64,000 nt of DNA from DATDIC01 sp963777625. GTDB lineage: Bacteria; Pseudomonadota; Alphaproteobacteria; Acetobacterales; Acetobacteraceae. The translations under genes and the position numbers were made by a program. The stretch is taken from contig CAVZRO010000021.1 in assembly GCA_963777625.1 (NCBI GenBank), positions 248,001 through 312,000 of the forward strand, read 5' to 3'. Below, one piece after another: positions 45,540-55,151 of this stretch (position 1 is the stretch's first letter; each line of letters begins with the position of its first letter). The notes beneath the pieces are model-generated. The model did not search any database. It was not told where the DNA came from and worked only from the letters and a program-made list of their open reading frames with translations.

Positions 45540-47621
45540 GTGCAGCATGTCCTGGCCGCGCAGCAGGGCCGATTCGCGCTCTGGCTGCCGGTGTTCATGG
45601 GCGCCGGCACGCTGTTGTATTTCTCCCTCCGGTTCGAGCCGCCCCTCTGGGCAGGTGCAGCAATCGGCATCCCGACCGCGCTTGCCATCGTTGTCGCCCG
45701 AGGCTGGATGCGGATGCTGCTGGCGCCCGTGGTCGCGGCGACGCTCGGATTTGGCGCCGCGCAACTGGCGACCGCCCGCGCCCCGTTGCTGGAGGCCCTG
45801 CCGCGTCAGGCGGTGCGGATCACTGGCGTGGTCAGTGGCGTGGAGATGCTGCCGGAAGGCCGCCGGATCACGCTGAACCACGCGCGACTGGAACCCGGCG
45901 GGGCACTGCGACGGGCCATCCGGGTGCGGCTGCGCAACCAGGATCCGACCCCGATCGAGGCGGGCGACAGCATCGACGTCCGTGCCCTGGTGCAGGCCCC
46001 CTCGCCGCCCGCCTATCCCGGTGCCTGGGATTTGCAGCGGGACGCGTTCTACAGCGGATTGGCGGGGTACGGGTTCGCCCTCGGGCCGGCGGGGCTGATC
46101 TCCCGCCAGCCGGTCACCGGATTTGCCGGCTGGGTGCAGACCCTGCGGGAGACGATCGCGCGCCGCTACCAGGCGGTTCTGCCGGGCGCGCCGGGGGCGG
46201 TCGGAGCGACCCTGCTGACCGGCGTGCCGTCCTCGATCCCGGAGGCCGACCGGGACGCATTTCGTGCCTCCGGGCTGGCGCATCTGCTCGCGGTGGCGGG
46301 GTTGCATATCGGCATTGTCATGGGGCTCGCTTTCGGCGCCACCAGGCTGGTGCTGGTGCTGTGGGAGCACTCCGCGTTGCGCTGGCCAACCAAGCAGATC
46401 GCCGCCGTCGTCGCCCTGATTGCCGGCGGGCTGTACATGGTGCTGACCGGCATGCACGTGCCGATCATCCGCAGCTTCGCCATGGCGGGGCTGTTCACGC
46501 TGGCGGTGCTGACCGGGCGGCGGGTGGTTTCATTGCGCGGGCTGGCGGTGGCGGCGACAGTGTTGATCCTGGTCGAGCCGCAGCAGGTTCCGGGCGTATC
46601 GTTTCAAATGAGCTTTGCCGCCGTGCTGGCGCTGATCGCCGGATATGAGGCACTGCGCCCGCACCTGCATGCCCTGTATGGCGACGGCGCGCGGTGGCGG
46701 CGGGGGGTGCTGCACCTGGTGGCGCTGGCGCTGACCTCGGCGCTCGCCGGTACCGCGTCGGCGCCGTTCGGCGCTTACCATTTCGGGCGCATCCAGCTCT
46801 ATTTCATTCCCGCCAACATGATCGCGGTGCCACTGACGGCGCTGTGGGTTATGCCGGCCGGGTTGATCGGGCTGCTGCTGATGCCGCTTGGGCTGGAGCG
46901 GGTGGCGCTGGTACCAATGGGATGGGGCCTGGATGCGATCCTGTGGGTGGCGCGCACCACCGCGGCGCTGCCCCGGGCGACGGTGGACGTGCCGCATATG
47001 CCCGCCTGGGGACTGGCGCTGGTCGGGCTCGGGATGGCGTGGGCGGGACTGTGGCGCGGGCGGATCCGCCTGGCGGGCGTCGTTGTGCTGGCAGCCGGGT
47101 TAGTTTCTCCTGCAATCGTCCGGCCGCCCGACCTGCTGGTCTCCGCCGATGCACGGATGATCGGGGTACGCACGCCGGCCGGAATGTTCGTCGAGCGCAA
47201 GGCGGGGGCATCGAAATTCACCCGCGATGCGTGGCGACAATACTGGGCGGATGGACCCCCGATGCGACTGCCCCAGGTCGGGCAGGTCGCCGATGGTGCG
47301 ATCGCGTGCACGGCGGCGGCATGCACAATCCAGGTTGGACCAGGGCCTGGGGGGCTGCTGCTGCGCAATGGCAAGGCGACGGATTGCGCGCTGTCGGTGC
47401 TGGTCACGCTGGGATGGGAGCACGGCACGGCGTGCCACGGGGTTCCAACGGTCGATCGGGGCATGCTGCTGCGCGATGGCGCAGCCGCGATCTGGCTGGA
47501 AGCCGCCGGCGCGCGCGTGGTCACGGACCGGGACGTGCGGGGGCAACGGCCCTGGATACCGGGGGCGCGGGCAGCGCGGCCATGGACCTCCGATCTGCCG
47601 CTCGCCCCGGCCGGGGCATAG
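45540..47621 (+). CDS. comEC: ComEC/Rec2-family DNA uptake channel protein
   Basis: A 693-residue polytopic protein. After an N-terminal OB-like region (VRITGVVSGVEMLPEGRR, DSIDVRALVQAPSPP), the competence domain has LLTGVPSSIPEADRDAFRAS, GLAHLLAVAGLHIGIVMGL and YHFGRIQLYFIPANMIAVP. The C-terminal metallo-beta-lactamase-like part is short and lacks an HxHxDH motif, as in some alphaproteobacterial forms. It would carry single-stranded DNA across the inner membrane. GTG start at 45540 with CCAGGAGG at 45525-45532. Confidence 0.92.
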   Translation: MQHVLAAQQGRFALWLPVFMGAGTLLYFSLRFEPPLWAGAAIGIPTALAIVVARGWMRMLLAPVVAATLGFGAAQLATARAPLLEALPRQAVRITGVVSGVEMLPEGRRITLNHARLEPGGALRRAIRVRLRNQDPTPIEAGDSIDVRALVQAPSPPAYPGAWDLQRDAFYSGLAGYGFALGPAGLISRQPVTGFAGWVQTLRETIARRYQAVLPGAPGAVGATLLTGVPSSIPEADRDAFRASGLAHLLAVAGLHIGIVMGLAFGATRLVLVLWEHSALRWPTKQIAAVVALIAGGLYMVLTGMHVPIIRSFAMAGLFTLAVLTGRRVVSLRGLAVAATVLILVEPQQVPGVSFQMSFAAVLALIAGYEALRPHLHALYGDGARWRRGVLHLVALALTSALAGTASAPFGAYHFGRIQLYFIPANMIAVPLTALWVMPAGLIGLLLMPLGLERVALVPMGWGLDAILWVARTTAALPRATVDVPHMPAWGLALVGLGMAWAGLWRGRIRLAGVVVLAAGLVSPAIVRPPDLLVSADARMIGVRTPAGMFVERKAGASKFTRDAWRQYWADGPPMRLPQVGQVADGAIACTAAACTIQVGPGPGGLLLRNGKATDCALSVLVTLGWEHGTACHGVPTVDRGMLLRDGAAAIWLEAAGARVVTDRDVRGQRPWIPGARAARPWTSDLPLAPAGA

Positions 47622-47649
47622 GCGTCTGCGACCCCGATCTCGCCAGCCC

Positions 47650-48561
47650 CTACCCCATCCCCTCAAGCCACTGTTCCGCCGCCGTCCGCCCACCGTCGCA
47701 CAGCCGCTGCAAAAACGGCCACGACGTATCCAGCGCGCTCGCCTGTGCCAGGTCTCCGATCGCCTCGGGCGCCGCGATCTCATGGAACCGCAGCGCGTCC
47801 AGCTTGCGGCACAGCTCCGACCGGAAGATCCGCCGCCGCCCGCAGGCCCGTCGCAGATCCTCCACCGCCTCCTGCTCGCGCAGCAGCGATGCGTTGAACC
47901 CGATCTCCCGCACGCGCCGTGAAATCTCGTGCGACAGGTGCGGCACGCTCTCATGCAGGTCCGGCACCAGCCGCACCAGCAGGATATCCTCCGCCTCCGT
48001 ATCGATCACCAATTGCCGCAACGGCGGATTGGCGCTGTATCCCCCATCCCAGTACGCTTCCCCCTCGATCTGCACCGCGTGTTGCAGGAACGGCAGGCAG
48101 GCCGAGGCCAGCACCGCGTCCAGCGTCACCTCGTCCTCCCGAAACAGCCGCGCATGCCCATCCCGCACCCGGGTCGCGGCAATCAGCAGCCGTACCGGAG
48201 ACCCCGCCCGCAGCCGCGCGAAATCCACCATCTCGGCGAGCAGGTCGCGCAACGGGTTCAGCCCCAGCGGATTGAGCTGAGACGGCGAGCCCATTCGGCT
48301 CATCAGCGCCTCCAGGCTCCATGACGCCATCGGCCCGATGGCGAACCCGCCCGCGCCGACCCGGCTCCAGAATTGCCGCAGCCGTGCCCGTGCGCCGAGG
48401 CGCCCACCCTCGATCAGGCCGTCGGCCACCAACACCGCGTTCACCGCGCCGGCGCTCGCCCCGCTGATCACATCCAGGGAGACCTTCGCCTCCAGCAGCC
48501 GGTCCAGCACCCCCCAGGTGAAGGCACCGAACGAGCCGCCCCCCTGAAGTCCCAGCGACAT
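47650..48561 (-). CDS. Patatin-like phospholipase
   Basis: A 303-residue patatin-fold lipase. The oxyanion-hole loop GLQGGGSFGAFTWGVLD, nucleophile elbow SGASAGAVNA (GxSxG) and catalytic Asp in YWDGGYSANPPL form the Ser-Asp dyad. No signal peptide or membrane helix is seen, so a cytoplasmic or membrane-associated phospholipase A is likely. The ATG at 48561 is chosen because it directly precedes the conserved loop; the TTG at 48594 would add 11 residues. Convergent with comEC. Confidence 0.93.
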   Translation of the reverse strand: MSLGLQGGGSFGAFTWGVLDRLLEAKVSLDVISGASAGAVNAVLVADGLIEGGRLGARARLRQFWSRVGAGGFAIGPMASWSLEALMSRMGSPSQLNPLGLNPLRDLLAEMVDFARLRAGSPVRLLIAATRVRDGHARLFREDEVTLDAVLASACLPFLQHAVQIEGEAYWDGGYSANPPLRQLVIDTEAEDILLVRLVPDLHESVPHLSHEISRRVREIGFNASLLREQEAVEDLRRACGRRRIFRSELCRKLDALRFHEIAAPEAIGDLAQASALDTSWPFLQRLCDGGRTAAEQWLEGMG

Positions 48562-48753
48562 GCAACAACGCGTTCCAAGTAGCTGATCTGTCAAAATTCC
48601 GCTCCGTCATAATGGCAAGGCGAACGCAATATTGGCACCTCCTGATCGGGATTTGCTGCATCGCAGCAATTCGTGATCCTGGCAGAGACTCGCAACCCCG
48701 AGGGATGTTCAAGCGCTCTTCATTGAACTACCCCTCCACGAGGCGAGGCTTCG

Positions 48754-49138
48754 ATGCCCGACAACCCGTTGATCGACACCCCCGAACACGAACAGCGCAT
48801 CCGCGAACGGGCCTATCATCTGTGGCAGGCGGACGGTTCTCCGCACGGCCGCGACACGGAGGTACCGGGAACGGGCGCGCGAACTGGTCGGGATGGAGGA
48901 CAGCGCGGGCTCCGGCCTGCTGCCCAATCCCGAGACCCATCCCACCATGCTATCAGGCCAAACGGAGGGCGTTGAGGAAGCCGAAATCCAGCAAAACTAC
49001 GGCGAATTCCCTGATCGTTTCGCCGATCAGGGGGAATGGCAGCAAACCCCTGAGGCTCGCCACAGCAAACGCGGCCGCCGGCGGAGGCAAGCAAGATCGG
49101 CGATCGCCGGTACTCCAAAGCCCGCCGGGTCCAGCTAA
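48754..49138 (+). CDS. DUF2934 domain protein (frameshift)
   Basis: Starts MPDNPLIDTPEHEQRIRERA, then YHLWQADGSPHGRDTE; the DUF2934 helix (RERARELVGMEDSAGS) continues in another frame. An extra G at 48861-48862 explains the break. The corrected protein is ~127 residues and ends in a basic Arg/Lys-rich tail (RHSKRGRRRRQARSA). DUF2934 proteins are small and of unknown function, common in alphaproteobacteria. It lies upstream of cinA on the same strand. Confidence 0.78.
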
Positions 49139-49182
49139 TCGGGCGGCTGGCACGCATCTGCCTGCCGCAGCATACTTGCTGC

Positions 49183-49698
49183 ATGACGCTGATCGAACCC
49201 GCCTTGCTGCAAACCGCCGCGACGCTGTTGCAGGAATGCCGCGCCCGCGGGCTGAAGCTCGCTACGGTGGAAAGCTGCACCGGCGGGCTGATTGCCGCGG
49301 TGCTGACCGCGATACCCGGCTCGTCCGACGTGGTCGAACGCGGTTTCGTAACCTACTCCGATGAAGCCAAGGCCGAGCTGGTCGGCGTACCCCTGGCGCT
49401 GATTGCCGAGCATGGGGCGGTCAGCGAGCCGGTGGCGCGCCAGATGGCGGAAGGCGGAGCGGTGCACTCGCCGGCCGATATCGTCGTGTCGGTAACCGGC
49501 GTGGCCGGCCCAGGCGGCGGAAGCGCAGCCAAACCGGTCGGCCTGGTCTGGTTCGGCCTCGCCCGCCGCGATGGTCCAACGCTTACCGAACGCCAGATTT
49601 TCCCCGGCGACCGCACCCTGGTCCGCGCCGCCACGGTCGAGCGAGCCTTCGCGCTGATCCGCGCCGCACTATCGGTGCCGCCCCGGCACTCGCCATGA
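49183..49698 (+). CDS. pncC: CinA C-terminal family nicotinamide-nucleotide amidase
   Basis: A 171-residue CinA/PncC domain protein that deamidates NMN to NaMN in pyridine nucleotide recycling. Signatures: LATVESCTGGLIAAVLTAIP, FVTYSDEAKAELVGVP, and VSVTGVAGPGGGSAAKPVG. The molybdopterin-like N-terminal domain of long CinA proteins is absent, as usual in proteobacterial PncC. Directly downstream is the group II intron, inserted outside the gene. Confidence 0.94.
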   Translation: MTLIEPALLQTAATLLQECRARGLKLATVESCTGGLIAAVLTAIPGSSDVVERGFVTYSDEAKAELVGVPLALIAEHGAVSEPVARQMAEGGAVHSPADIVVSVTGVAGPGGGSAAKPVGLVWFGLARRDGPTLTERQIFPGDRTLVRAATVERAFALIRAALSVPPRHSP

Positions 49699-49842
49699 AA
49701 CGACAGCCTCGGATCGCCCTTCCCGCGACAGCCGCAGCCGCCGGCGAAGCGCGACGAAACCCGCCCGGTCACCGTATGGGGTCGTTCGGAAACAACCGCG
49801 TCATCCCGATAGGGGTCGGGAAGGCTTGCCTCCCCGCCCTCC

Positions 49843-49875
49843 GAACCGTGCGTGCGGTTTTCCCGCACACGGCTC
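49843..49875 (-). ncRNA. Group II intron domain V hairpin
   Basis: On the minus strand GAGCCGTGTGCGG, then GAAAA, then CCGCACGCACGGTTC form the conserved 33-34 nt catalytic hairpin with the AGC triad and a GNRA-like loop. Domain VI follows, with a GGAGGGCGGGGAGG stem, before the 3' splice site. Confidence 0.88.
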
Positions 49876-49892
49876 TCCAGTTGTTGGTTTCC

Positions 49893-51218
49893 TCATCGGG
49901 AGTGTCTCGCCTGCTCGAAGGCGGTGCGAAGGGTGAGCAGCCCATGAGCAGCGAAGAAGGCATTGGGCCAGCGTTGGTGATCGGCCGCGCATCGCCCGAT
50001 GCCGGGGCGCTTCTCCTGCTTGCGCAGGATGGCGCGGAGGCGTCGGCGCACGAAGCCGTCGAGGACGCCGTACAAAGCTGGCGTGGCATGCTTGAAGTAG
50101 CCAAACCATCCCCGAAGTATCGGGTTGAGGTCGTGAATGATCCGCCCGAGGCTGTCGCCTCGGCTACGGAGCGTTCGCGCCCTCACCTTGTCCTTCAGCG
50201 CCTTCAGGCTCTTCTTGCGAACCAGCCGTCGGCCTGCCTCGAACCGGTAGCCGAGGAAGTCGAACCCCCGCCCCGGTTGTTGGCAGTCACCGATCCGCGT
50301 CTTGTCCGGGTGCAGCGTAAGCCCGTTCTCCGCCACCCATGCCTGCACGTCGTGCAGGGCAGCCTCGGCCTCCGCTTGCGTGCGGCACAGGATCACGAAG
50401 TCATCGGCATAGCGCACCATCCGTCGTCCGCTCCGCTGCATCAGACAATCCAGCGGATGCAGATACAGGTTGGCCAGCAGCGGCGAGATCACCGCGCCTT
50501 GCGGCGTGCCGCTCGTCGGTTGCCACCGTTCCATGCCCTTCATGATGTCCTGCCGCAGGAAGCTCTCGATCAGCGCCAGCACGCGGCCATCGCTGATCGA
50601 TGCTTCCACCAGGGTCATCAGCCGTTCGTGCGGGATCGTGTCGAAGTAGCTCGCGAGGTCGGCGTCCACCACGAAGGTGAACCCCTCTTTCACCAGCCGA
50701 TCGACTTCCCGCAGCGCCTCCTTGCAATGCCGTCCCGGACGGAAGCCGTAGCTACCCGGCCGGAACTGCACCTCAAAGATTGGCTCAATGACCATCTTCA
50801 GAGCCGTCTGCACGATACGGTCCTTGATCGTCGGTATCCCCAGCGGCCGAGTTCGTCCATCGCCCTTGGGAATCTCCACCCGCTTGACCGGGCTCGGCCG
50901 GTAGCTGCCGTCCTTCAGATCGTCATGAAGCTCGTGCAGATACCGTTCCGCCTGCGCCGCGAACCGCTCGATGCTCTGGCCATCCACCCCCGACGCCCCC
51001 TTGTTCCGCGCGACTTTCCGCCATGCGCCGTCGAGAGTTGTCGGTCGGATGACCTTGTCCACCAGGCTGAACCATTTGCCTCCTGTGACGCCGTTGTCCA
51101 GCGCCGACACCATGCGCTCTGTCCAGATCGAAGCTTCCACCCACCACCATTGGCGCTCGTGGGTCTCTGTCCCTTGCTTAGTCCGATCGGGCACTGCCGA
51201 GACTGTTCCTTGCTCCAT
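49893..51218 (-). CDS. ltrA: Group II intron reverse transcriptase/maturase
   Basis: A 441-residue RT-maturase. RT blocks: VEIPKGDGRTRPLGIPTIKD, FRPGSYGFRPGRHCKEAL, VVDADLASYFDTIPHERL, GTPQGAVISPLLANLYL, and the catalytic MVRYADDFVILC (YADD). The maturase domain X follows with FLGYRFEAGRRLV and LRGWFGYFKHATPALYG. I see no HNH endonuclease domain, so mobility would be endonuclease-independent. The ATG at 51218 has GAGG upstream; an in-frame ATG at 51332 would add 38 unrelated residues. Confidence 0.93.
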   Translation of the reverse strand: MEQGTVSAVPDRTKQGTETHERQWWWVEASIWTERMVSALDNGVTGGKWFSLVDKVIRPTTLDGAWRKVARNKGASGVDGQSIERFAAQAERYLHELHDDLKDGSYRPSPVKRVEIPKGDGRTRPLGIPTIKDRIVQTALKMVIEPIFEVQFRPGSYGFRPGRHCKEALREVDRLVKEGFTFVVDADLASYFDTIPHERLMTLVEASISDGRVLALIESFLRQDIMKGMERWQPTSGTPQGAVISPLLANLYLHPLDCLMQRSGRRMVRYADDFVILCRTQAEAEAALHDVQAWVAENGLTLHPDKTRIGDCQQPGRGFDFLGYRFEAGRRLVRKKSLKALKDKVRARTLRSRGDSLGRIIHDLNPILRGWFGYFKHATPALYGVLDGFVRRRLRAILRKQEKRPGIGRCAADHQRWPNAFFAAHGLLTLRTAFEQARHSR

Positions 51219-51647
51219 CCCAGACCTCGCACATCCAACTTCCTGCCTCCCTTCCCTCGGAGCGGTTTTGCTTCCCGTTCCTTCGCCGCTGTTCGCAGCC
51301 TCGGTACTATGAAGGCTCTGACTCCTGTCCATCTCACCCCGATCGACAGGTCTCTCCGCTTACTCCGCCTTGCCGTCCCAACATTCCGTCCTCAACCACG
51401 CGGGCTGCCCTCCGGTCGCTTTATCAGTCGCCTCAGCGCCAGCGGTTGCTTCCAGGCTTCGCCACAAATGAGCAGGCTCGCCGCAGCTTCACGCCGAATC
51501 AGGTTCGTTATCCTACGGACTGTCGGTTCCCCTCCGGTTGCTCTCCACCCCGCCTTGCGGCGACGCAGTTACCTTCGAATACAGAGCCTGCGACAGGCTC
51601 TCGCACGGACTTCGCACCGTGCTGACAAAGCGTCCTCGCGGACGCAC

Positions 51648-51706
51648 TCATTCCCGCGAATGCGGGAATCCCGCCGCCCGCTGGATTCCCGCTTCGCGGG
51701 AATGAC
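51648..51706. repeat. Palindromic repeat next to the intron 5' end
   Basis: TCATTCCCGCGAATGCGGGA and GGATTCCCGCTTCGCGGGAA are two adjacent hairpins, variants of the common CGTCATTCCCGCGAAAGCGG repeat. A further copy lies at 54941-54976. The intron starts directly after the first hairpin. Confidence 0.8.
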
Positions 51707-51775
51707 GGTCGATTCGGTTATTTCATGACGAGCCCAGATGACACCACCCATTCGCGGCTTCTGCCGTAATTCAGG

Positions 51776-53149
51776 ATGACTGAAACAATCCTGCCCGAGA
51801 CGTCATCACGACATCCGACCGCCCGTGCCCACGTCCTACCGCTGCTCGATCGCATCGGTGTGGTCGCCGCGCTGGCGACGCCGCTTCTGTTGCTGCACGC
51901 GCCCAGCGCCGCCGAGGGGACTATCGCGCTTACTGGCCTCTGCTTCCTCGGCCGTGCCGCGCTGCTGCGCGACTGGCGTTGGCTCCGAACTGCCTGGGTC
52001 CCAGTTGCTCTCGCCTGGTGGGCATGGATCACGTTCTGCTCACTGCCCGTCCCGGCGCTCGGTCTCGGCCCAGGAGGCGTTCATTCGCTTATCGAATCCG
52101 TTGCCGTCGTCCGGTTCCTGCTGTTCGCCGCCGCGTTGGAGCACTGGATCCTCCGCCCGCCCGGCCCCCGTCGCTGGCTGTTCTGGATCGTTGCCGCCGC
52201 CGCGGCATGGATCGCCCTGGAATCGCTCCAGCAATTGCTGACCGGACGCAACCTGCTCGGCTACCCGCGCGGCGGCGATGGCGAGCTGACCGGCCCGTTC
52301 CGCAAACCCCGCGCCGGTCCGCCGCTGTCTCGCATCCTGTTCCCGGCGATTCTTCCGCTCGCCGCCGGCCTGCTCGAACGCCGCCGTATTTTCCCCGCTC
52401 TCGGCAGCTACGCGCTGCTGCTGGGTGGCGTGATGATCATGGTGCTGATCGGTCAACGCATGCCGCTGATGCTGACCGGGCTCGGCCTGGTCGTGGCCGC
52501 CATCCTCCTGCCGCGGCTGCGGCCGGTGGTGATCGCGGCCGGGCTCGCCGGGTTAGTTCTCGTCGGCACGTCGGCCGTCGTGTCGCCTCCCACCTATCAC
52601 CGGCTGGTCCTGAAATTCAGCCAGCAGATGGAATCGTTCCCCACCAGCCAGTACGGCCAGCTCTACGCCCGCGCCTGGCATATCGGGCAGGCGCGCCCGC
52701 TGGTCGGCCGCGGCTTCGACGGGTTCCGCACCGGCTGCCCGATGCCACGTTATTTCGGCCCCAGCTTCGACGGCCGCCAGCCGCAGGGCGGAGGCGACGA
52801 CATCTGTGCCGCCCACCCGCATAATTTTTACGCCCAGGCGCTCGACGACGGCGGCTTCCCCGGGCTGCTGCTGTTCTGCGCCACCGTGCTGGCCTGGCTG
52901 GCGCCGCTCGCCCGTGGCCTGTGGCGACACCCAGCGCCGCTCCGTGTCGCGCTGTTCGCCAGCGTCCTGGTTCAGCTCTGGCCGCTCGCCTCCACCAGCG
53001 ATTTCGTCAATATGCCCATGGGCGGCTGGCTGTTCCTGCTGCTCGGCTGGGCCCTGGCGGAGGCCCGCTGGCCGGCCCCGTCCGGACCTGCCAAACTCGC
53101 CGCGCGAACCGAGCACCGCATCCCGGAGCCTGTCGCTGAGCGACCCTGA
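51776..53149 (+). CDS. O-antigen ligase family protein
   Basis: A 457-residue polytopic protein with about 11-12 helices, of the Wzy/WaaL (O-antigen ligase) superfamily. The large periplasmic loop contains YGQLYARAWHIGQARPLVGR and AAHPHNFYAQALDDGGFPG, holding the conserved Arg and the H-x-H-N/D residues of ligases. It joins O-antigen or a similar glycan to lipid A core, or polymerises it. It overlaps the following heptosyltransferase gene by about 14 nt, which strengthens a lipopolysaccharide role. Confidence 0.88.
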   Translation: MTETILPETSSRHPTARAHVLPLLDRIGVVAALATPLLLLHAPSAAEGTIALTGLCFLGRAALLRDWRWLRTAWVPVALAWWAWITFCSLPVPALGLGPGGVHSLIESVAVVRFLLFAAALEHWILRPPGPRRWLFWIVAAAAAWIALESLQQLLTGRNLLGYPRGGDGELTGPFRKPRAGPPLSRILFPAILPLAAGLLERRRIFPALGSYALLLGGVMIMVLIGQRMPLMLTGLGLVVAAILLPRLRPVVIAAGLAGLVLVGTSAVVSPPTYHRLVLKFSQQMESFPTSQYGQLYARAWHIGQARPLVGRGFDGFRTGCPMPRYFGPSFDGRQPQGGGDDICAAHPHNFYAQALDDGGFPGLLLFCATVLAWLAPLARGLWRHPAPLRVALFASVLVQLWPLASTSDFVNMPMGGWLFLLLGWALAEARWPAPSGPAKLAARTEHRIPEPVAERP

Positions 53150-54174
53150 CCGCACCGCCGTCATCCAACCGCTGCCCGGAATCGGCGACATGATCTGGCA
53201 TCTGCCGCACATTCGGGCGCTGGCAGCGCGCTGGGGCAGCCCGGTGCTTCTGGTCGCCAAGCCGCGTTCCGCCGCCGACCAGTTGTTTGCCGCTGAAAGC
53301 ACCGTGGCCGACGTGCTGTGGATGGACCGCAACCCGGAGAATCGCACTGGCCGCCATGACGGGCCGGCCGGCCTGCTGCGGCTGGTGGCCGCCCTGCGCG
53401 CCCGCCGCCTGCGTCGCGCGATCCTGCTGCACCACAGCCGCACGCTGGCCTTGGCCATGCTGGCCGCCGGCATCACCGAGCGGTACGGCTACGGGTTCCC
53501 CACCCAGCGCCCGTTCCTCAACCGCCCGCCATTCCTGCCCAACGCGTCGCAGAGCCTGCACCCTTACGATCAGGCGACCGCCTGGCTCGCTGCGGCCGGC
53601 ATCCCCTTGGCAGACCCGGAACCAAGGCTGCCGATCAGCCCGCGCGCCCGCCGTGCCGTGCGCGAACGCCTGGGCCCGGCTCGCGGCGGACTGCTGCTGT
53701 TCGGGATCGGCAGCTCCGAGCCCTACAAGCAGTGGGGCGCCGATCGTTTCGCCATGCTGGCCGCCGCGCTGGCCCAGGCCGGCTGGCGCCGTTTCGCCCT
53801 GGCCGGCGGCGTGGCCGAGGCCACTCTGGCGGCGGAGATCTGCACCCGCTTAGCCGATACGGCCGAAATCATCCCGGCGATCGCCTGGACGCTTCCGGAG
53901 TTGGCCGCGCTGGCCGCCGAATTCGGCATTCTACGTCGGCAACGACACTGGCGTGCTGAACCTCGCCGCCGCGGTCGGGCTGCGCAGTTACGGCCTGTTC
54001 GGGGCGGTGCCGCCGTTCCATCATGCCAGCCGGATCGTGCCCGTCCTGCCGCCGGACGGCCGCGTTTCGCTAGAGGACGGAATGGCCCGGATCACGCCCA
54101 AATCCGTGCTCGCCGCGATCCGTACCGATCGCGGATCGCTGGCGCCGCTCGGCGGCTCGGACGCGGTGGCGTAG
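53136..54174 (+). CDS. GT9 ADP-heptose:LPS heptosyltransferase-like protein (frameshift)
   Basis: The frame SDPDRTAVIQPLPGIGDMIW opens a GT9 glycosyltransferase; LLFGIGSSEPYKQWGADRFA is the nucleotide-sugar region. One extra base in GG 53925-53926 shifts the frame; corrected, it continues FYVGNDTGVLNLAAAVGLRS, the family ADP-heptose motif, and ends at 54174 (about 345 residues). No ATG, GTG or TTG start lies at the expected place; CTG codons at 53130 and 53136 sit just before the conserved part, so the start is uncertain. Likely adds a sugar to the LPS core. Confidence 0.8.
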
Positions 54175-54262
54175 CGAACGCCCAACCAGATCGCGCCAGT
54201 ATATGACCCTGACCCGTACCGCACCTCACCGGACGTGTGGTGTCGTAATCGACGCGGCAGCT

Positions 54263-54306
54263 TGACCTCCGTGGTTCTCCGTGTGTCCTTCGTGGTCCTC
54301 CGTGTG
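54263..54306. repeat. Short CTCCGTG-type repeat
   Basis: CCTCCGTGGTTCTCCGTGTG and CCTTCGTGGTCCTCCGTGTG form an imperfect direct repeat of about 21 bp with four CCGTG/TCGTG cores. This type of sequence is widespread in intergenic regions of GC-rich bacteria. It is upstream of the MaoC gene. Confidence 0.65.
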
Positions 54307-54364
54307 AACCTCTTCCCCCGTTTCACGCTGCGCCGGACCTGTACGCAATCAGAGCCACAGTCGA

Positions 54365-54832
54365 ATGTCCCAGCTCTACCTCGAAGACCTTCACATCGGT
54401 CAGCGCTTCCGCAGCGAAACAGCCGAGCTGACTGCCGCCGAAATCCGCGATTTCGCCGCCCAGTGGGACCCGCAACCGTTTCACCTGGACGAAACCGCCG
54501 CCCGCCAGTCGCTGTTCGGTGGCTTGGCCGCCAGCGGCTGGCACACCGCCGCGATCAGCATGCGGCTGCTCGTCGCCGGAGGGCTGCCGTTGGCCAGCGG
54601 CATCATCGGTACCGGCGGTGAGCTGCTCTGGCTCAAGCCCGTCCGCCCTGGCGACACACTGCACGTCGAAACCGAAATCCTCGACATCGTCCCGTCCCGC
54701 TCCCACCCCGATCGCGGCATGGTCCAGGTGCGCTGCGTCACCCTGAACCAGCACGACGAAACAGTGCAGAGCTTCTCCCCGAAGTTGGTGGTGATGCGCC
54801 ACCCCGCTCACGCAGTTACCAATGTACCATAA
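54365..54832 (+). CDS. MaoC-family dehydratase (hotdog fold)
   Basis: A 155-residue hotdog-fold enzyme of the MaoC/R-hydratase group. The catalytic Asp-His pair is in FAAQWDPQPFHLDETAARQS, followed by FGGLAASGWHTAAISMRL, the usual active-site loop. It would hydrate an enoyl-CoA. Start ATG at 54365. It stands alone between LPS genes and the carbohydrate operon, so its pathway is not clear from context. Confidence 0.92.
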   Translation: MSQLYLEDLHIGQRFRSETAELTAAEIRDFAAQWDPQPFHLDETAARQSLFGGLAASGWHTAAISMRLLVAGGLPLASGIIGTGGELLWLKPVRPGDTLHVETEILDIVPSRSHPDRGMVQVRCVTLNQHDETVQSFSPKLVVMRHPAHAVTNVP

Positions 54833-54940
54833 CGGTCTTTCCGGGAGCACATAGTGCTTGCCTGATCAGAGCGCGATCATCTGAAACCAACCGCCCCGAA
54901 GGGCAGACCCATTCCCGTTCCCCCGTCATTCGCCGCCCCC

Positions 54941-54976
54941 CGTCATTCCCGCGAAAGCGCGCGAAAGCGGGAATCC
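54941..54976. repeat. Palindromic CGTCATTCCCGCG repeat
   Basis: CGTCATTCCCGCGAAAGCGC, then GCGAAAGCGGGAATCC, an imperfect inverted repeat of the same class as 51648-51706. It is in the 319-bp gap between the convergent MaoC and sialidase genes, where no gene is seen, and may act as a bidirectional terminator. Confidence 0.7.
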
Positions 54977-55151
54977 AGCGGTAGTCCGTGCAACCATGAC
55001 CGCCTCATGGTCACCTGCGCGAACCTGACGAAGGAGCGTAAACCTCTCGAACGGCTGATATGATACCATCACGACCGGGCCATCCACGTCGTGCCGCCGC
55101 GGCAGCAACCACCCCATCACCCCGCTGCCATGAGTTCTCATCGCTGCCCGG

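Larger units (their letters stand above)
49809..51647 (-). mobile_element. Group II intron with maturase ORF
   Basis: On the minus strand the element begins GTGCGTCCGCGAGGACGC at 51647 (GUGYG 5' end) and ends just after CGACCCCTAT at about 49809 (AY 3' end). About 430 nt of RNA domains precede the maturase gene; a long loop in domain IV holds it, and domains V and VI follow. The 5' exon ends in an inverted repeat (51648-51706), a location favoured by introns that target hairpins. The element appears complete. It lies between pncC and the O-antigen ligase gene without interrupting either. Confidence 0.85.

Noticed and set aside
45540..47621. Full ComEC nuclease domain
   Set aside because: The C-terminal part lacks HxHxDH, so nuclease function is not claimed.
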